Assembly: GCA_946413655.1 (NCBI GenBank)
Contig: CAMKLO010000013.1
Coordinates: 1-64,000, forward strand
Source: an uncultured Fibrobacter sp.
GTDB lineage: Bacteria > Fibrobacterota > Fibrobacteria > Fibrobacterales > Fibrobacteraceae
Length of the DNA: 64,000 nt
Direction: 5' to 3'
Part shown: one piece after another, positions 18,368 through 28,190 of the stretch
Numbering within the stretch: position 1 is the first letter of the stretch
How the letters are laid out: every line of letters starts with the position of its first letter
The notes under the pieces: generated by a model
Database searches by the model: none
What the model saw: only the letters and a program-made list of their open reading frames with translations
What the model was told of the DNA's origin: nothing
Program-made: the position numbers and the translations under genes

Positions 18368-20986
18368 ATGGCAGAGCAAAGCAAGCGGATTCTCAAAGAT
18401 TTTTTGAATGAACTGGTAGAAAATGCACATGGAAACCGTGCAGATATTTCATCAGAAGACGTTTTGGAACAATTTATGGCATGGGCGGAAGCCCGTGGTA
18501 CAACGTTATACCCAGCGCAAGAAGAAGCGATTCTTGAACTGCTAGACGGCAAGAACGTCATTTTGAATACACCGACCGGGAGTGGAAAATCCATGGTGGC
18601 GCTTGCACTCCATTTTGACAGTCTTGTGCATGGGCGCAGAAGTGTCTATACATGTCCCATCAAGGCTTTGGTGAACGAAAAATGGATGGCTCTCTGCAAG
18701 GAATTTGGCGCCGAAAATGTTGGACTTTCGACCGGTGACGCGACAGTCAACCGTGATGCCCCCATCATCTGCTGTACAGCAGAAATCCTTTCGAACATGG
18801 CACTCTGCGAAGGCGAAACGCTCTCCATCACCGATATCGTAATGGACGAGTTCCATTACTATTCCGACCGAGAACGCGGTGTCGCCTGGCAGGTTCCGCT
18901 TTTGACGCTCCCGCAGTCGCGATTTCTCCTGATGAGCGCGACCGTCGGTGCTACGGAATTTTTCGAACGCGACATGACCAAGCACACGGGCCGTGAGTCC
19001 GTAACGGTCCGCTCGACGCAGCGCCCGGTGCCGCTCGACTTTAGCTACAGCACGACAGAAATTTCAACGGAAGTACAAAAGCTTGTGAACGAAGGCAAGG
19101 CTCCCGTTTATGTTGTCCACTTTACTCAGGCCGCCGCCGCAAGCAATGCGCAAAATTTCATGAGCCTCGACTTGTGCACAAAAGAAGAAAAAGCCAAGAT
19201 TAACGAAGCAATTAAGGAAGTCCGATTTGCAAGCCCATACGGCCCGGATGTCAAGCGCTGGCTCAAGCAAGGCATTGGGCTGCACCACGCAGGGCTTTTG
19301 CCTAAATATCGCATCCTCTGCGAAAAACTGGCACAGCAGGGACTATTGAAAGTCATCTGCGGAACGGACACGCTCGGCGTTGGCGTGAACGTTCCTATCC
19401 GCACAGTACTGTTTACGCAACTCTGCAAGTACAGCGGCGACAAGACCGCGATTTTGACAGCCCGCGATTTCCACCAAATTGCTGGTCGCGCCGGACGAAA
19501 AGGTTTCGACAATGTCGGTTACGTTGTCGCACAAGCGCCGGAACACGTGATTGAAAACTTAAAACTCGAAGCAAAGTCTCGCACGACAGGAAAGAAATTC
19601 CAGAAACGAAAACCACCCGAGCACGGTTATATTCCCTTCGACGAAAATACGTTCAAGCGTTTGATTGATTCTGCACCGGAGCCGCTCACATCGAGTTTTC
19701 AGGTGAATCACGGAATGCTTTTGAACATCTTGAGCCGCCCAACGGACGGCTGCCGAGCCATGCGAGCGCTCCTCAAAGATTGTCACGAGAGTGCGGCGAG
19801 CAAAAAGCAATTGCAGCACCGTGCGTTCCTCTTGTTCCGGAGCCTTGTCGAAAAGCACATCATCGAATTCGTGAAACCTGTCGCCGAGGGTTACAGTCAC
19901 CTGCGTGTAAACATGGACTTGCAAGACGATTTTTCGATGAATCAACCGCTTTCGCTGTACCTACTTGACACGCTCCCGAAGCTCGACAAGGATTCACCGG
20001 AATATGCACTCGATGTAATTACCTTGTGTGAAAGCATCCTCGAAAATCCCGAAGCCATCTTGCGTATCCAGTTGAGCAAAGCTCGTGACACCCGCATGAA
20101 CGAACTCAAGGCTCAAGGCATGGAATACAACCAGCGCCTTGAGGAACTTGAAAAAGTCGAATACCCGAAGCCACTCCGAGACTTTATTTACGACACATTC
20201 AATGCGTTTGCCGATGTCCACCCGTGGGTCGATGAAAACATCGAACCCAAATCCATCGTGCGCGAGATGTTCGAGAATTTCAGCACGTTCAGCGGTTACG
20301 TCAAGCAGTACAACTTGCAGCGCATGGAAGCGATTTTACTCCGCCACCTGAACGGTGTCTATAAAGTACTTTCGCAGACAGTACCCGACGGTTACAAGAA
20401 CGAAGAACTCTTGGAAATGCAGGATTACCTCGGTGATATGATCCGACGCGTGGATTCGAGCCTGCTTGAAGAATGGGAAAAGATGGCGCACCCGGAGGAT
20501 TATCAAAAGCGTTTGGACGAAGGCACCGCCGAGGACGAAGCAGAAAAAGCGTTTGGTGCAGACAAGGCCGCCGCAGACATCACCTACGACAAGAAGCGAT
20601 TCCTCTCCATGGTGCGTCAGCGCATTTTCCAGATTATGATGAGCCTTTCAAAACAAGATTTCTCGGACGTTCTGGACAGCCTCGCAGACGACCTTGCCGA
20701 AGGCGAACTTTTAGCGGATGCCGAAGGCACGCCGTGGACCGAAAAGCGATTGCTAGAAATAATGGCAGCCTACACCGCCGAACACCACAAGTTCCGTATG
20801 GACGTGGAAGGCCGCGCCCTCGCCCACACCATCGTCACTTACGATAAGAACATCATGCATATCCAACAAATGCTCCAGGACGAAGAAGATTTCAACGACT
20901 GGAGCATCGATTTTACTGTTAATTTAGATGAAAGCCGAGAAGCCGGGATGCCTTTGTTGAAGCTAGCACGCATCGGTGAAGTCTAG
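18368..20986 (+). CDS. Ski2-like DExH helicase with C-terminal DUF3516-type region
   Basis: Superfamily 2 helicase of 872 residues. Walker A TPTGSGKS at 68-75, DEFH at 160-163 (motif II), SAT at 190-192 (motif III), [12 protein letters not shown] and [12 protein letters not shown] (motifs IV-V), [17 protein letters not shown] (motif VI). These match the Ski2/Mtr4 RNA-helicase class. The C-terminal half, from about residue 430, is a helical acidic region resembling the DUF3516 partner domain of bacterial homologues. A role in RNA metabolism is known for the eukaryotic relatives; the bacterial substrate is unclear. The gene stands alone, with the opposing permease gene starting 22 bases past its stop. 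Confidence 0.85.
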   Translation: MAEQSKRILKDFLNELVENAHGNRADISSEDVLEQFMAWAEARGTTLYPAQEEAILELLDGKNVILNTPTGSGKSMVALALHFDSLVHGRRSVYTCPIKALVNEKWMALCKEFGAENVGLSTGDATVNRDAPIICCTAEILSNMALCEGETLSITDIVMDEFHYYSDRERGVAWQVPLLTLPQSRFLLMSATVGATEFFERDMTKHTGRESVTVRSTQRPVPLDFSYSTTEISTEVQKLVNEGKAPVYVVHFTQAAAASNAQNFMSLDLCTKEEKAKINEAIKEVRFASPYGPDVKRWLKQGIGLHHAGLLPKYRILCEKLAQQGLLKVICGTDTLGVGVNVPIRTVLFTQLCKYSGDKTAILTARDFHQIAGRAGRKGFDNVGYVVAQAPEHVIENLKLEAKSRTTGKKFQKRKPPEHGYIPFDENTFKRLIDSAPEPLTSSFQVNHGMLLNILSRPTDGCRAMRALLKDCHESAASKKQLQHRAFLLFRSLVEKHIIEFVKPVAEGYSHLRVNMDLQDDFSMNQPLSLYLLDTLPKLDKDSPEYALDVITLCESILENPEAILRIQLSKARDTRMNELKAQGMEYNQRLEELEKVEYPKPLRDFIYDTFNAFADVHPWVDENIEPKSIVREMFENFSTFSGYVKQYNLQRMEAILLRHLNGVYKVLSQTVPDGYKNEELLEMQDYLGDMIRRVDSSLLEEWEKMAHPEDYQKRLDEGTAEDEAEKAFGADKAAADITYDKKRFLSMVRQRIFQIMMSLSKQDFSDVLDSLADDLAEGELLADAEGTPWTEKRLLEIMAAYTAEHHKFRMDVEGRALAHTIVTYDKNIMHIQQMLQDEEDFNDWSIDFTVNLDESREAGMPLLKLARIGEV

Positions 20987-21008
20987 GCCCACATAAAAAC
21001 GCAGCGAA

Positions 21009-22526
21009 CTAAGCCTCGCCGCCGTACTCGAATCCCGCTTCTTCAACTGCTGTTTTTAAAGCGGACTCGTCGATATCATCATCGTCGTGCCATTCCACAT
21101 GCAACGACTTGCTCGCGACATCGGCTACGGCAAAAACGATTCCATCAAGCGAACGAACCGCTTTTTCAACGCATGCCTTGCAATGGCTGCAATTCATACC
21201 GTTCACGCGGTATGTTTTAGCCACAGGTTCGGAATGCTCGTGATGGTCATGCTCACCGTGTTCATTGCATTCACAAGATTCGCCGCATTCGCAACGATCA
21301 TGTTCGCAAGAGTCCGTGCATTTGCAAGAGTCCGCGCAACCACAGCCGCAACCGCAATGACCGTCGCAACCCTTATGAGCAAATTTGGCATAAATCATGA
21401 AAGCAGCCAAAAGTCCCGCACAAATGTAATCGAACACGCCTAACGCTCCGTGACCATGACAATCCGCAGCACCTTGCGGAAGCATCGCCGAGAGGAACGT
21501 ATCCATAAAGAACGTATCGACAATAAAGCCAAAGAACATCGCGCCAAAAGCAATCGAGAACAAGTACGCCGCAAGAGTGCGCTTGCCAAAAGCTTTACCG
21601 ACCACAAGCATCGAAGCAATACTCGTTGCAGGGCCCGCCATCAAAAGCACAAGAGCCGCCCCCGGAGTAATTCCCTTTGCAACAAGCGCAAGCGCCAGCG
21701 GGATGGAACCTGTAGCACACGTGTACATCGGCATCGCTAACAGCAGCACGCAAACCATGCAAAGGATCGGTTTTTCACGCAACGCAAGGAACAGTTCATT
21801 TGGTACAAATGCAGATATCAACGCACCAAGCACAAGACCAATCATGAGCCACTTGCTCACATCGCCCACCATATTGACTAAGCCATAGCGGAAGGTTTCC
21901 TTAATTTTTTCCGTAAAGGTCGCATCACGAGTGGCCTGATTGCCGCAACAACAACCATGTTCGTGACCGTCACATTCGCAATCGTCGTCGCAATCATCGT
22001 GGTCGCAGCATTCACAATGGTCATCGTGGTCACCGCATTCGCAGTGGTCATGGTGATGATGTTCGTGTTTTACAGCCGAATGGTCGTGCAATTCAGCACT
22101 GTCCGCAGATTCTCCACGCGTTGCAAAGTTCGTCAATACTCCGCCAAATAGCGCCGTCGCAAAAGCGGCCACCGGTCGCAGAATTGCAAACGGAAGGCCT
22201 AACAACGAATACGTTGCCAAGATAGAATCCACACCCGTCGCAGGTGTCGAAATCAAAAAACTCACGCTAGCACCCTTGCTTGCGCCCTCCTTACGGATTG
22301 CAATCGACGTCGGAATCACGCCACAACTGCATATCGGCAGAGGAACACCGAACAATGCCGCCCACAGTACCGATGCAAAATTCGACTTCGCAATCTTGGG
22401 TACATACAAATGATTCGGCACCCACACATGCAAAATTCCCGCCAGCAAAAAGCCAAGCAAAAGAAACGGAGCCATCTCCGAAAACAGAGTGATAAATTCC
22501 CTAACAAATTCTAAAACAACGTTCAT
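21009..22526 (-). CDS. SO_0444/YraQ-type metal efflux permease with HMA domain and His/Cys-rich loops
   Basis: Membrane permease (DUF318/YraQ family). The first half carries GFLLAGILHVWVPNHLY and the conserved PLPICSCGVIPTSIA; the second half carries MPMYTCATGSIPLALALVAKG and AGPATSIASMLVVGKAFGKR. Two cytosolic-type loops are extremely rich in His, Cys and Asp (about residues 145-205 and 385-440). The C-terminus is a heavy-metal-associated domain with MNCSHCKACVEKAV. Efflux of Cu, Zn or a similar cation is inferred. It starts 2 bases after the stop of an ArsR-type repressor whose end supplies the ribosome site (GAAGGG), so the two are co-expressed. Confidence 0.85.
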   Translation of the reverse strand: MNVVLEFVREFITLFSEMAPFLLLGFLLAGILHVWVPNHLYVPKIAKSNFASVLWAALFGVPLPICSCGVIPTSIAIRKEGASKGASVSFLISTPATGVDSILATYSLLGLPFAILRPVAAFATALFGGVLTNFATRGESADSAELHDHSAVKHEHHHHDHCECGDHDDHCECCDHDDCDDDCECDGHEHGCCCGNQATRDATFTEKIKETFRYGLVNMVGDVSKWLMIGLVLGALISAFVPNELFLALREKPILCMVCVLLLAMPMYTCATGSIPLALALVAKGITPGAALVLLMAGPATSIASMLVVGKAFGKRTLAAYLFSIAFGAMFFGFIVDTFFMDTFLSAMLPQGAADCHGHGALGVFDYICAGLLAAFMIYAKFAHKGCDGHCGCGCGCADSCKCTDSCEHDRCECGESCECNEHGEHDHHEHSEPVAKTYRVNGMNCSHCKACVEKAVRSLDGIVFAVADVASKSLHVEWHDDDDIDESALKTAVEEAGFEYGGEA

Positions 22527-22528
22527 CG

Positions 22529-22849
22529 TTAACCCTTCTTCTTGTGTAAAATATGTGCGAGGCCAGTATTGAAAATCTCGCCAATATGCTCATCGTCGAG
22601 CGCATAATAAATCTTGCGCCCGTCACGAGTCGGTTTCACAAGATTTGCCGTACGCAAAATGCGTAACTGGTGGCTCACCACGGACTGTTCCAAATTCAAT
22701 TTTTCGGCAATGGCGCTTACGGACATTTCACCAGAAAGCAACAGATGAATGACGCGAATGCGAGTCGTATCGCCAAAAAATTTGAAAAACTCCGAAAGTT
22801 CGAAAAGCGTATCCAACGAAATGTTTTGCATCATCGGCTCTTTTTTCAT
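22529..22849 (-). CDS. ArsR/SmtB-family metal-responsive repressor
   Basis: A 106-residue winged-helix repressor: FFKFFGDTTRIRVIHLLLSGEMSVSAIAEKLNLEQSVVSHQLRILRTANLVKPTRDGRKIYYAL. The motif-III (alpha-3) Cys pair is absent. The C-terminal helix carries DDEHIGEIFNTGLAHILHKKKG, where Asp, His and Glu resemble alpha-5 zinc/cobalt sites of SmtB/CzrA proteins. I chose the ATG at 22849 (GGGAATTTCT before it) rather than the upstream in-frame ATGs. It precedes a metal efflux permease and has a matching operator upstream, so it likely derepresses export when metal binds. Confidence 0.85.
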   Translation of the reverse strand: MKKEPMMQNISLDTLFELSEFFKFFGDTTRIRVIHLLLSGEMSVSAIAEKLNLEQSVVSHQLRILRTANLVKPTRDGRKIYYALDDEHIGEIFNTGLAHILHKKKG

Positions 22850-22879
22850 AGAAATTCCCGTTTTTATAAATTGAATACA

Positions 22880-22893
22880 TGAACAACAATTCA
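22880..22893 (-). promoter_or_regulatory. Putative ArsR/SmtB operator (TGAA-N6-TTCA)
   Basis: TGAACAACAATTCA matches the core half-site spacing of SmtB/CzrA-type operators and is embedded in ATAC / ATAT flanks. It lies 31 bases upstream of the repressor's start codon. Confidence 0.6.
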
Positions 22894-23044
22894 TATATAC
22901 ATATATCAATGTATTTTGTCAAGCAAAAATTCATCTATTTCCGACCATTTGGAGTAAATTGCGTCAAAACAGATTATATTGTTTATTATATTTTCATTAC
23001 AATTAAAAGGTTCCTCAAGGGCACCATATTAGAAAGGAGTTTTT

Positions 23045-23977
23045 ATGAAGAAAATTGCAGCCGGTCTCTTGACCGCATTCTGCGCCACGGCGTTTTCCTT
23101 CGCTCAGACAGCAGAGCAAGTCGCACAAGACAACCGGGTTGACGCCCAACCCGCAGCACAAGCTCCAATCGAAACGCAAACGGTGGAGACAGTCGCTGAA
23201 CCACAACAGACGTCAACCGTACAAACCAACATCAGCGCAACAAACGCGAACGTATCTAATGTGACCAACGTGACAACCGTGACAAACATCACAAACGTCA
23301 ACGCAAGCAACAGTAGCAAAAGCAACGATGACCCGATGCCCATCGACGAGCAACCCGCTCCGGCACTAAAACAGGCTCCAATCAGCATCGGTGCACGCGC
23401 AGCATTCATTTACGGAAACATGTGGGGATTTAAAGACCTAAAATCCGACGGACTTGAACCTCCTACAGGTATTGGCGGTGAATTTGGTATCACAGCCCGT
23501 TTCAGCATGGTCGATGGACTCCAGTTCTCTCCAGAAATTTTGTTCCGCATATTCAACCTGAGTCATGACGAAGACGAAATCGAAAGATGCTACAACCAGA
23601 CGTTCCTCGATTTCGCATTTTATATTCGAGGAGTCTTCGGCGGCGGATTCTTCCTTGAATTTGCACCTCAAATTTCCATCAACACAAGTGCCGAATATAC
23701 TTATGACGGAGCTAAAAACGACTTTGAAAGAATTGAGCAGTCGACAGCCGAATTTGGTCTCGACGTGGGCGTTGGTTACTACGTTTTGAACAACTTAAGC
23801 CTAAACTTCCGTTGGTACTTGGGACTTACCGAAGTTTTCCCCGATGTAAAGTATGAAGGCGACATGAACTCTATAAAAGAAGAAAAGAGCAAAGATAATG
23901 TCAGCTGGGCAACCATCAACTTGAAGGGAGCCCATACAATGATGTTCAAGTTCGGCGTCACCTACTGGTTCCTCTAA
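23045..23977 (+). CDS. Outer-membrane beta-barrel protein (PorT/OmpA-barrel-like)
   Basis: Signal peptide ending SFAQ near residue 21. Next comes a low-complexity periplasmic stretch (to about residue 120) rich in Gln, Thr, Asn and Val, with repeated NVTNVTTVTNITNVNASN-like wording. From about 120 onward alternating hydrophobic/polar strands run to a C-terminal aromatic (FGVTYWFL), as in 8-strand barrels. A strong ribosome site GAAAGGAG precedes the ATG. The function is unknown. It ends 10 bases before nnr and probably shares its transcript. Confidence 0.75.
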   Translation: MKKIAAGLLTAFCATAFSFAQTAEQVAQDNRVDAQPAAQAPIETQTVETVAEPQQTSTVQTNISATNANVSNVTNVTTVTNITNVNASNSSKSNDDPMPIDEQPAPALKQAPISIGARAAFIYGNMWGFKDLKSDGLEPPTGIGGEFGITARFSMVDGLQFSPEILFRIFNLSHDEDEIERCYNQTFLDFAFYIRGVFGGGFFLEFAPQISINTSAEYTYDGAKNDFERIEQSTAEFGLDVGVGYYVLNNLSLNFRWYLGLTEVFPDVKYEGDMNSIKEEKSKDNVSWATINLKGAHTMMFKFGVTYWFL

Positions 23978-23987
23978 TTCAAACATA

Positions 23988-25631
23988 ATGAGTTCGCTCG
24001 AATCTTTACACTTGCAACCAGTCCTTTCGACTAAAGGTATGCGCAATATCGATACCGCGTCAAAGGAATTTTATGCAAAACAAAATACGAGTGAACCTTC
24101 AGAAAAAGAAATAATCCAAAGCGGTTACACGCTGATGAAAGAAGCGGGTGCCGCACTATTCAAGTTTGTCCAAGCCAAAGCTCTAGAACCCATCGCCATT
24201 TTTATTGGCGGCGGGAACAACGGCGGGGACGGACTCGTTCTTGCAAAGCTCCTTTTGCAATCCGGAATCAAAAGTTCTGTTTTCAGCCTTGCAAGTACAG
24301 ACAAATTCAAAAACGAAGCAAAATTAGCACTAGACGATTTTTTAGACGCGGGCGGGACAATCGAACAGAAAACGCCCGACGGGTTGGCCAACTTTAAACT
24401 CGTGGTTGATTGCATACTCGGCAACGGAGCGCATGGTGTATTGCGTCCAGAGTTCGCTGCTGTTGTGCAAACCATCAACGAAAGCGGACTTCCTGTAATC
24501 GCCGCGGATGCGCCCACGGGCTACGATTCCTCAGCGCATGTTTGCAATGATATTTGCATTCACGCAGACGAAACAATGTTGTTCGGGTTTCCGCGGTTGG
24601 ACGCTTACACAAAGGAAGGCGGACCAGCATTCGGAAATGCGGTCATTGCGCCGCTGAGCTACCCCGCTGAAATCATTCAACAGTTCGATGAAAAAGTTTA
24701 TCTCGTCGCAGAAGAGGCGATTCCACAACTTTTGCCCAAGCGAGATGAGTGGGGCGATAAGCGGAATCAGGGGACAGCCCTGATTATAGCAGGCTCCAAG
24801 GATATGCCAGGCGCCGCAGCACTTTGTACAGAATCGGCTCTTCGCAGTGGTGCGGGACTTGTCACGCTTGCCACGACTGAGGCGATTACGCCGATTATCC
24901 AAGCTAAACTTTCGGAACCTGTATTTTGCAGTCTAGAAGATTGCTCTAATTTTAACGGGACTCTGCAACCGCAACACATCCCGACGATACTCCAGCGCGC
25001 CAAACACGCAAGCGCAATTGCCATCGGTCCAGGACTTTCTACAAACCTTGGCACAGTCCAAGCTGTCATCGAGCTACTCCCGCAATTAAATACACCAACC
25101 GTTATTGACGCCGACGCACTGAACGCCATCGCGACATTGAACAAGAACACAGCAAAAGGCGCGGCAAATGACAGCACGGTGGACCGCGCGGCAACGGACT
25201 GTGCGGCAATCCAGTATTTGAAAGACTCGCAAGCGCCCGCCATTTTAACGCCGCATGTAAGGGAATTTGCACGACTCTTCGGCGCACTTCCAGAAAACAG
25301 TTGCGACATCCCGAGCTATTTGAAAAACATTTCCGCAAGCACGAACAAAGTTATTTTGCTAAAAGGCGCACCAACGTATATCGCCGTTCCCGACGGTCGC
25401 GTATTCGTGATTCCCGCACACAACTCAGGGCTCGCCAAGGGCGGCTCCGGCGACGTTCTTACGGGAATCATTGCGGCCCTGCTCGCACAAGGTTTACCGA
25501 TTGCAGAAGCAGCCGTACTCGGCGCATTACTGCACCAAAAAGCAGGTCGCATAGCCCGCGAAAAACTCGGCGCATTCAGCATGCTCCCAAGCGATGTCAT
25601 CGCCTCACTGCCGCAGGCGTTTAGCTGTTAA
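23988..25631 (+). CDS. nnr: Bifunctional NAD(P)H-hydrate epimerase / ADP-dependent dehydratase
   Basis: Metabolite-repair enzyme that restores NAD(P)H from its hydrated forms. The N-terminal epimerase domain (to about residue 225) shows IFIGGGNNGGDGLVLAKLL and VDCILGNG. The C-terminal dehydratase domain (about 235-547) shows NQGTALIIAGSKDMPGAAAL, ALRSGAGLVTLAT, AIGPGLS, VIDADALN, ILTPHVREFARL and GGSGDVLTGIIAALLAQG. 547 residues, normal for the fused form. An insertion of about 20 residues (LNKNTAKGAANDSTVDRAAT) follows VIDADALN. The start lies 10 bases after the barrel gene. Confidence 0.93.
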   Translation: MSSLESLHLQPVLSTKGMRNIDTASKEFYAKQNTSEPSEKEIIQSGYTLMKEAGAALFKFVQAKALEPIAIFIGGGNNGGDGLVLAKLLLQSGIKSSVFSLASTDKFKNEAKLALDDFLDAGGTIEQKTPDGLANFKLVVDCILGNGAHGVLRPEFAAVVQTINESGLPVIAADAPTGYDSSAHVCNDICIHADETMLFGFPRLDAYTKEGGPAFGNAVIAPLSYPAEIIQQFDEKVYLVAEEAIPQLLPKRDEWGDKRNQGTALIIAGSKDMPGAAALCTESALRSGAGLVTLATTEAITPIIQAKLSEPVFCSLEDCSNFNGTLQPQHIPTILQRAKHASAIAIGPGLSTNLGTVQAVIELLPQLNTPTVIDADALNAIATLNKNTAKGAANDSTVDRAATDCAAIQYLKDSQAPAILTPHVREFARLFGALPENSCDIPSYLKNISASTNKVILLKGAPTYIAVPDGRVFVIPAHNSGLAKGGSGDVLTGIIAALLAQGLPIAEAAVLGALLHQKAGRIAREKLGAFSMLPSDVIASLPQAFSC

Positions 25632-25633
25632 TC

Positions 25634-25675
25634 CATGGATTGCCGCGCCCCTTTTAGGGGCTCGCAATGACGTTA
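25634..25675. repeat. Dispersed intergenic repeat (GCTCGCAATGACG type)
   Basis: ATTGCCGCGCCCC-TTTTA-GGGGCTCGCAATGACG, an inverted repeat between two convergent genes. The tail GGCTCGCAATGACG recurs at 63531-63543. It may also serve as a bidirectional terminator. Confidence 0.55.
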
Positions 25676-25677
25676 TA

Positions 25678-26835
25678 CTAAATCATCTCGGCCACGAGCT
25701 TGTCGAGTGCAGCTTCGGATTCGGCGCTGAGCGTCGATTTTACCGTCACGACCGTTTCGGCGAGCGTCACGTTCTTGAGCGTGGCGAGGATTTCCGTCAT
25801 CTTCTTGGCGGCCATCGGGGCCCACGTGCCGTTTTCCACGACACCCACCTTGCGGTTGCTGTAATTCTTTGCCTTCAGGTGGTTGAGAAAATCTTCCATC
25901 ACCGGGAAAAGTCCTGCATCGTACGTGGGAGCGGCCACCACCATGCGATCGTAACGGAAAGCATCTTCGATGACTTCGGCCATATCGCTGCGAGCAAGGT
26001 CAGAGACAACGACCTTCTCGACACCGGCAGCCTTGAGCTTTTCGCCGAGCAATTCCGCGGCCTTCTTGGTTCCGCCGTAAATCGAGGCGAATGCCACGAG
26101 CACGCCCTTGTCTTCGGGAGCGTAGCTGCTCCAGGTGTTGTACTTGTCGATGTAGTAGCCGAGATTTTCGGTGAGCACCGGGCCATGCAGCGGGCAAATC
26201 GCCTTGATGTCAAGCGCGGCAGCCTTCTTGAGCACCGCCTGCACCTGGTTGCCGTACTTGCCCACGATATTGAAGTAGTAGCGGCGGGCTTCGCATGCCC
26301 AGTCATCCGGGTCGGCATCATACACGCCAAACTTGCCGAACGCATCGGCCGCAAACAACACCTTTTCACTCTGTTCGTAGCTGAACAGGACTTCGGGCCA
26401 GTGCACCATCGGGGCACTGATAAACTGCAGCGTATGCTTGCCGAGCGCAAGCATTTCGCCTTCCTTCACAGTCTGCGTTTTAGTCGTTGCGGGCAGCGTC
26501 ATGAACTGCGGCAGGAGCGCGAAAGCCTTCGCAGAGCCAACCAAAGTCGCTTCTGGGTACTTCGCGACAAAGTCCGCAATGCCGCCTGCATGATCCGGTT
26601 CCAAGTGATGAATCACGAGGTAATCCGGCTTGCGACCCGCGAGAGCCGCATCCAGATTGGCAAGCCACTCGCCCACCTTGTGCGCATCGACCGTATCCGT
26701 CACAGCAATCTTTTCATCAACAATTACATACGAATTGTACGCCATGCCCTCAGGCACCACATACTGACCTTCGAACAAATCCAAATCGCGGTCATCGACA
26801 CCGATGTACTTAATATTTTCGCTAAAGTTCTTCAT
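25678..26835 (-). CDS. FprA-family A-type flavoprotein (flavodiiron protein)
   Basis: Reduces oxygen and/or nitric oxide at a diiron site next to FMN in anaerobes. The N-terminal metallo-beta-lactamase-like domain has H77-L-E79-P-D81-H82 (the HXEXDH iron site), then HW near residue 144 and DAFG near 165, and LHGPV near 227 as the last His ligand. The C-terminal flavodoxin domain starts near residue 250 (VLVAFASIYGGTKKAAELLGEKL) and carries APTYDAGLFP. 385 residues, usual for the core form without extra domains. The gene converges on nnr. Confidence 0.92.
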   Translation of the reverse strand: MKNFSENIKYIGVDDRDLDLFEGQYVVPEGMAYNSYVIVDEKIAVTDTVDAHKVGEWLANLDAALAGRKPDYLVIHHLEPDHAGGIADFVAKYPEATLVGSAKAFALLPQFMTLPATTKTQTVKEGEMLALGKHTLQFISAPMVHWPEVLFSYEQSEKVLFAADAFGKFGVYDADPDDWACEARRYYFNIVGKYGNQVQAVLKKAAALDIKAICPLHGPVLTENLGYYIDKYNTWSSYAPEDKGVLVAFASIYGGTKKAAELLGEKLKAAGVEKVVVSDLARSDMAEVIEDAFRYDRMVVAAPTYDAGLFPVMEDFLNHLKAKNYSNRKVGVVENGTWAPMAAKKMTEILATLKNVTLAETVVTVKSTLSAESEAALDKLVAEMI

Positions 26836-26926
26836 GGTTCTTTCCCTGTATTTTTTTCAATTCTTTTTATTCTCTTTTTCAAAAGAAATACAATCAAACA
26901 TAAAAGAAGATAGATAAAAAAGATAA

Positions 26927-27043
26927 TCAGCACTGCAAAAAGTCAAACATGTCCCTAGAAACAAACAAATAGATACCTGCTGCGACAGATACCATAATCA
27001 AAAACACATCATCGCTTAGTTTCCATCCTCTTTTGAATGACAT
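26927..27043 (-). CDS. Small single-span membrane protein (38 aa), hypothetical
   Basis: A short frame: MSFKRGWKLSDD, a hydrophobic span VFLIMVSVAAGIYLFV, then SRDMFDFLQC. The upstream FISUMP gene ends in AAGGATTAA, and the AAGGA serves as a ribosome site 9 nt before this ATG, suggesting translational coupling; 5 bases separate the two genes. The positive N-terminus, single span and short tail look like a real micro-protein, but I recognise no family and cannot test conservation. Confidence 0.45.
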   Translation of the reverse strand: MSFKRGWKLSDDVFLIMVSVAAGIYLFVSRDMFDFLQC

Positions 27044-27048
27044 ATTTT

Positions 27049-28128
27049 TTAATCCTTCACGCAACGGACAGAGAACCCGTAGTTCTTATCGCCGTAGTCT
27101 AGTTTCGTGATGTTGTTGCCATAGCCCACGTACATACCATATGCGCAGATACTAGTGCTCTCCGTAGAACTCCAGAAGATCGTTTTCTTGCCCTCATCGT
27201 AGTAATACCCATCGCTACGACCGTTGCCAGCCGGCAACGCCGAGAATCCGAAAGAGTCAGCACCGTTGCCGCAATCACCATCATCGTCATTCCAACCGTT
27301 AGAGGACTTCAGTTTCATGTCGGCTCCTTGCCATTGCCAGTATTTTTCCTTATCCTGTGTTCCTCCCACTGTCTTGAGCAACATTTCGAACTCGGCCATT
27401 GTAGGCAGATGCCAGCCTTCAGGGCATACGCCGCGCACAGGGTATGTCGGCGAGCAGTCGCCATAGTAGCCGCAGCCACGGCCATTCGTACTCCACTCAC
27501 CCACACTATCCATCGCGGCATCCCATGTATAAAGACTTCCGTACTTGGCGCAATACTTTGCAGAATCATTGTAGCAGTAGCTATCCACGGTTTCGTAGTT
27601 GAGGTTCTCCGCCATCCAGGTCTGCGTGCCGATTGTCACCGTCTTGTACGTTTGGCCGTCGCGGGAATCCTTAATACAGTTTACGTCTGTTTTCACATCA
27701 CACTGCACCCTTTTATATTCTGTACCGTTGCTCAACGGCAAGACATCGCTGGACGATGAAGTTTCAACTTCACTGCTACTGGACTCACTTGTCTCGCTAG
27801 AACTCGACTGTAGTGAAACACTGGAACTGCTATCGTTCTTTTGGCTCGAGGACGAAGATTCCTCACTGGATGAACTCGACGATTTCGCAGAACTGCTCGT
27901 CATGGCGGACTCCGAGCCGCCATCCCCCTGCTTTTGGCTGGAAGAGGTGCGGAGATCCCCGGACGAGCCGGGGATGACAGAAGAAGACGAGCGCACATCG
28001 CCGCAGTCTTCGCAGACGCTAGAAGATGAATCGTCCGAAAGCTGGGCCGAGACGCCGCTATCATCGTCACCACAGGCGATAAATGATAACGCCAACAGGA
28101 ATGGTGCGAAACCCGCAATCTTTTTCAT
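27049..28128 (-). CDS. FISUMP-domain (TIGR02145) lipoprotein with poly-serine linker
   Basis: The lipoprotein signal ends LSFIAC. Residues about 25-140 are serine runs. A FISUMP domain, the Fibrobacter major paralogous domain, follows from about 150: DGQTYKTVTIGTQTWMAENL, then CPEGWHLPTMAEFEMLL, FSALPAGNGRSDGYYYDEGK, FWSSTE and the end FSVRCVKD. AGGAG six bases before the ATG sets the start at 28128. The linker segment SVIPGSSGDLRTSS is encoded by a copy of the dispersed CCCCGG/CCGGGGATGAC repeat. The surface function of FISUMP proteins is not known. Confidence 0.85.
   Translation of the reverse strand: MKKIAGFAPFLLALSFIACGDDDSGVSAQLSDDSSSSVCEDCGDVRSSSSVIPGSSGDLRTSSSQKQGDGGSESAMTSSSAKSSSSSSEESSSSSQKNDSSSSVSLQSSSSETSESSSSEVETSSSSDVLPLSNGTEYKRVQCDVKTDVNCIKDSRDGQTYKTVTIGTQTWMAENLNYETVDSYCYNDSAKYCAKYGSLYTWDAAMDSVGEWSTNGRGCGYYGDCSPTYPVRGVCPEGWHLPTMAEFEMLLKTVGGTQDKEKYWQWQGADMKLKSSNGWNDDDGDCGNGADSFGFSALPAGNGRSDGYYYDEGKKTIFWSSTESTSICAYGMYVGYGNNITKLDYGDKNYGFSVRCVKD
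27954..27980. repeat. Dispersed repeat copy inside a coding sequence
   Basis: GATCCCCGG-ACGAG-CCGGGGATGACAG has the same inverted-repeat plus ATGACA layout as 8321-8348 and 9568-9593, but here it is read through in frame within the serine linker. Confidence 0.55.
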
Positions 28129-28190
28129 AAACATCTCCTTCCCATACGTTCCATTGGAAGCATATATAATATTTTTTCTACATTCAGGTT

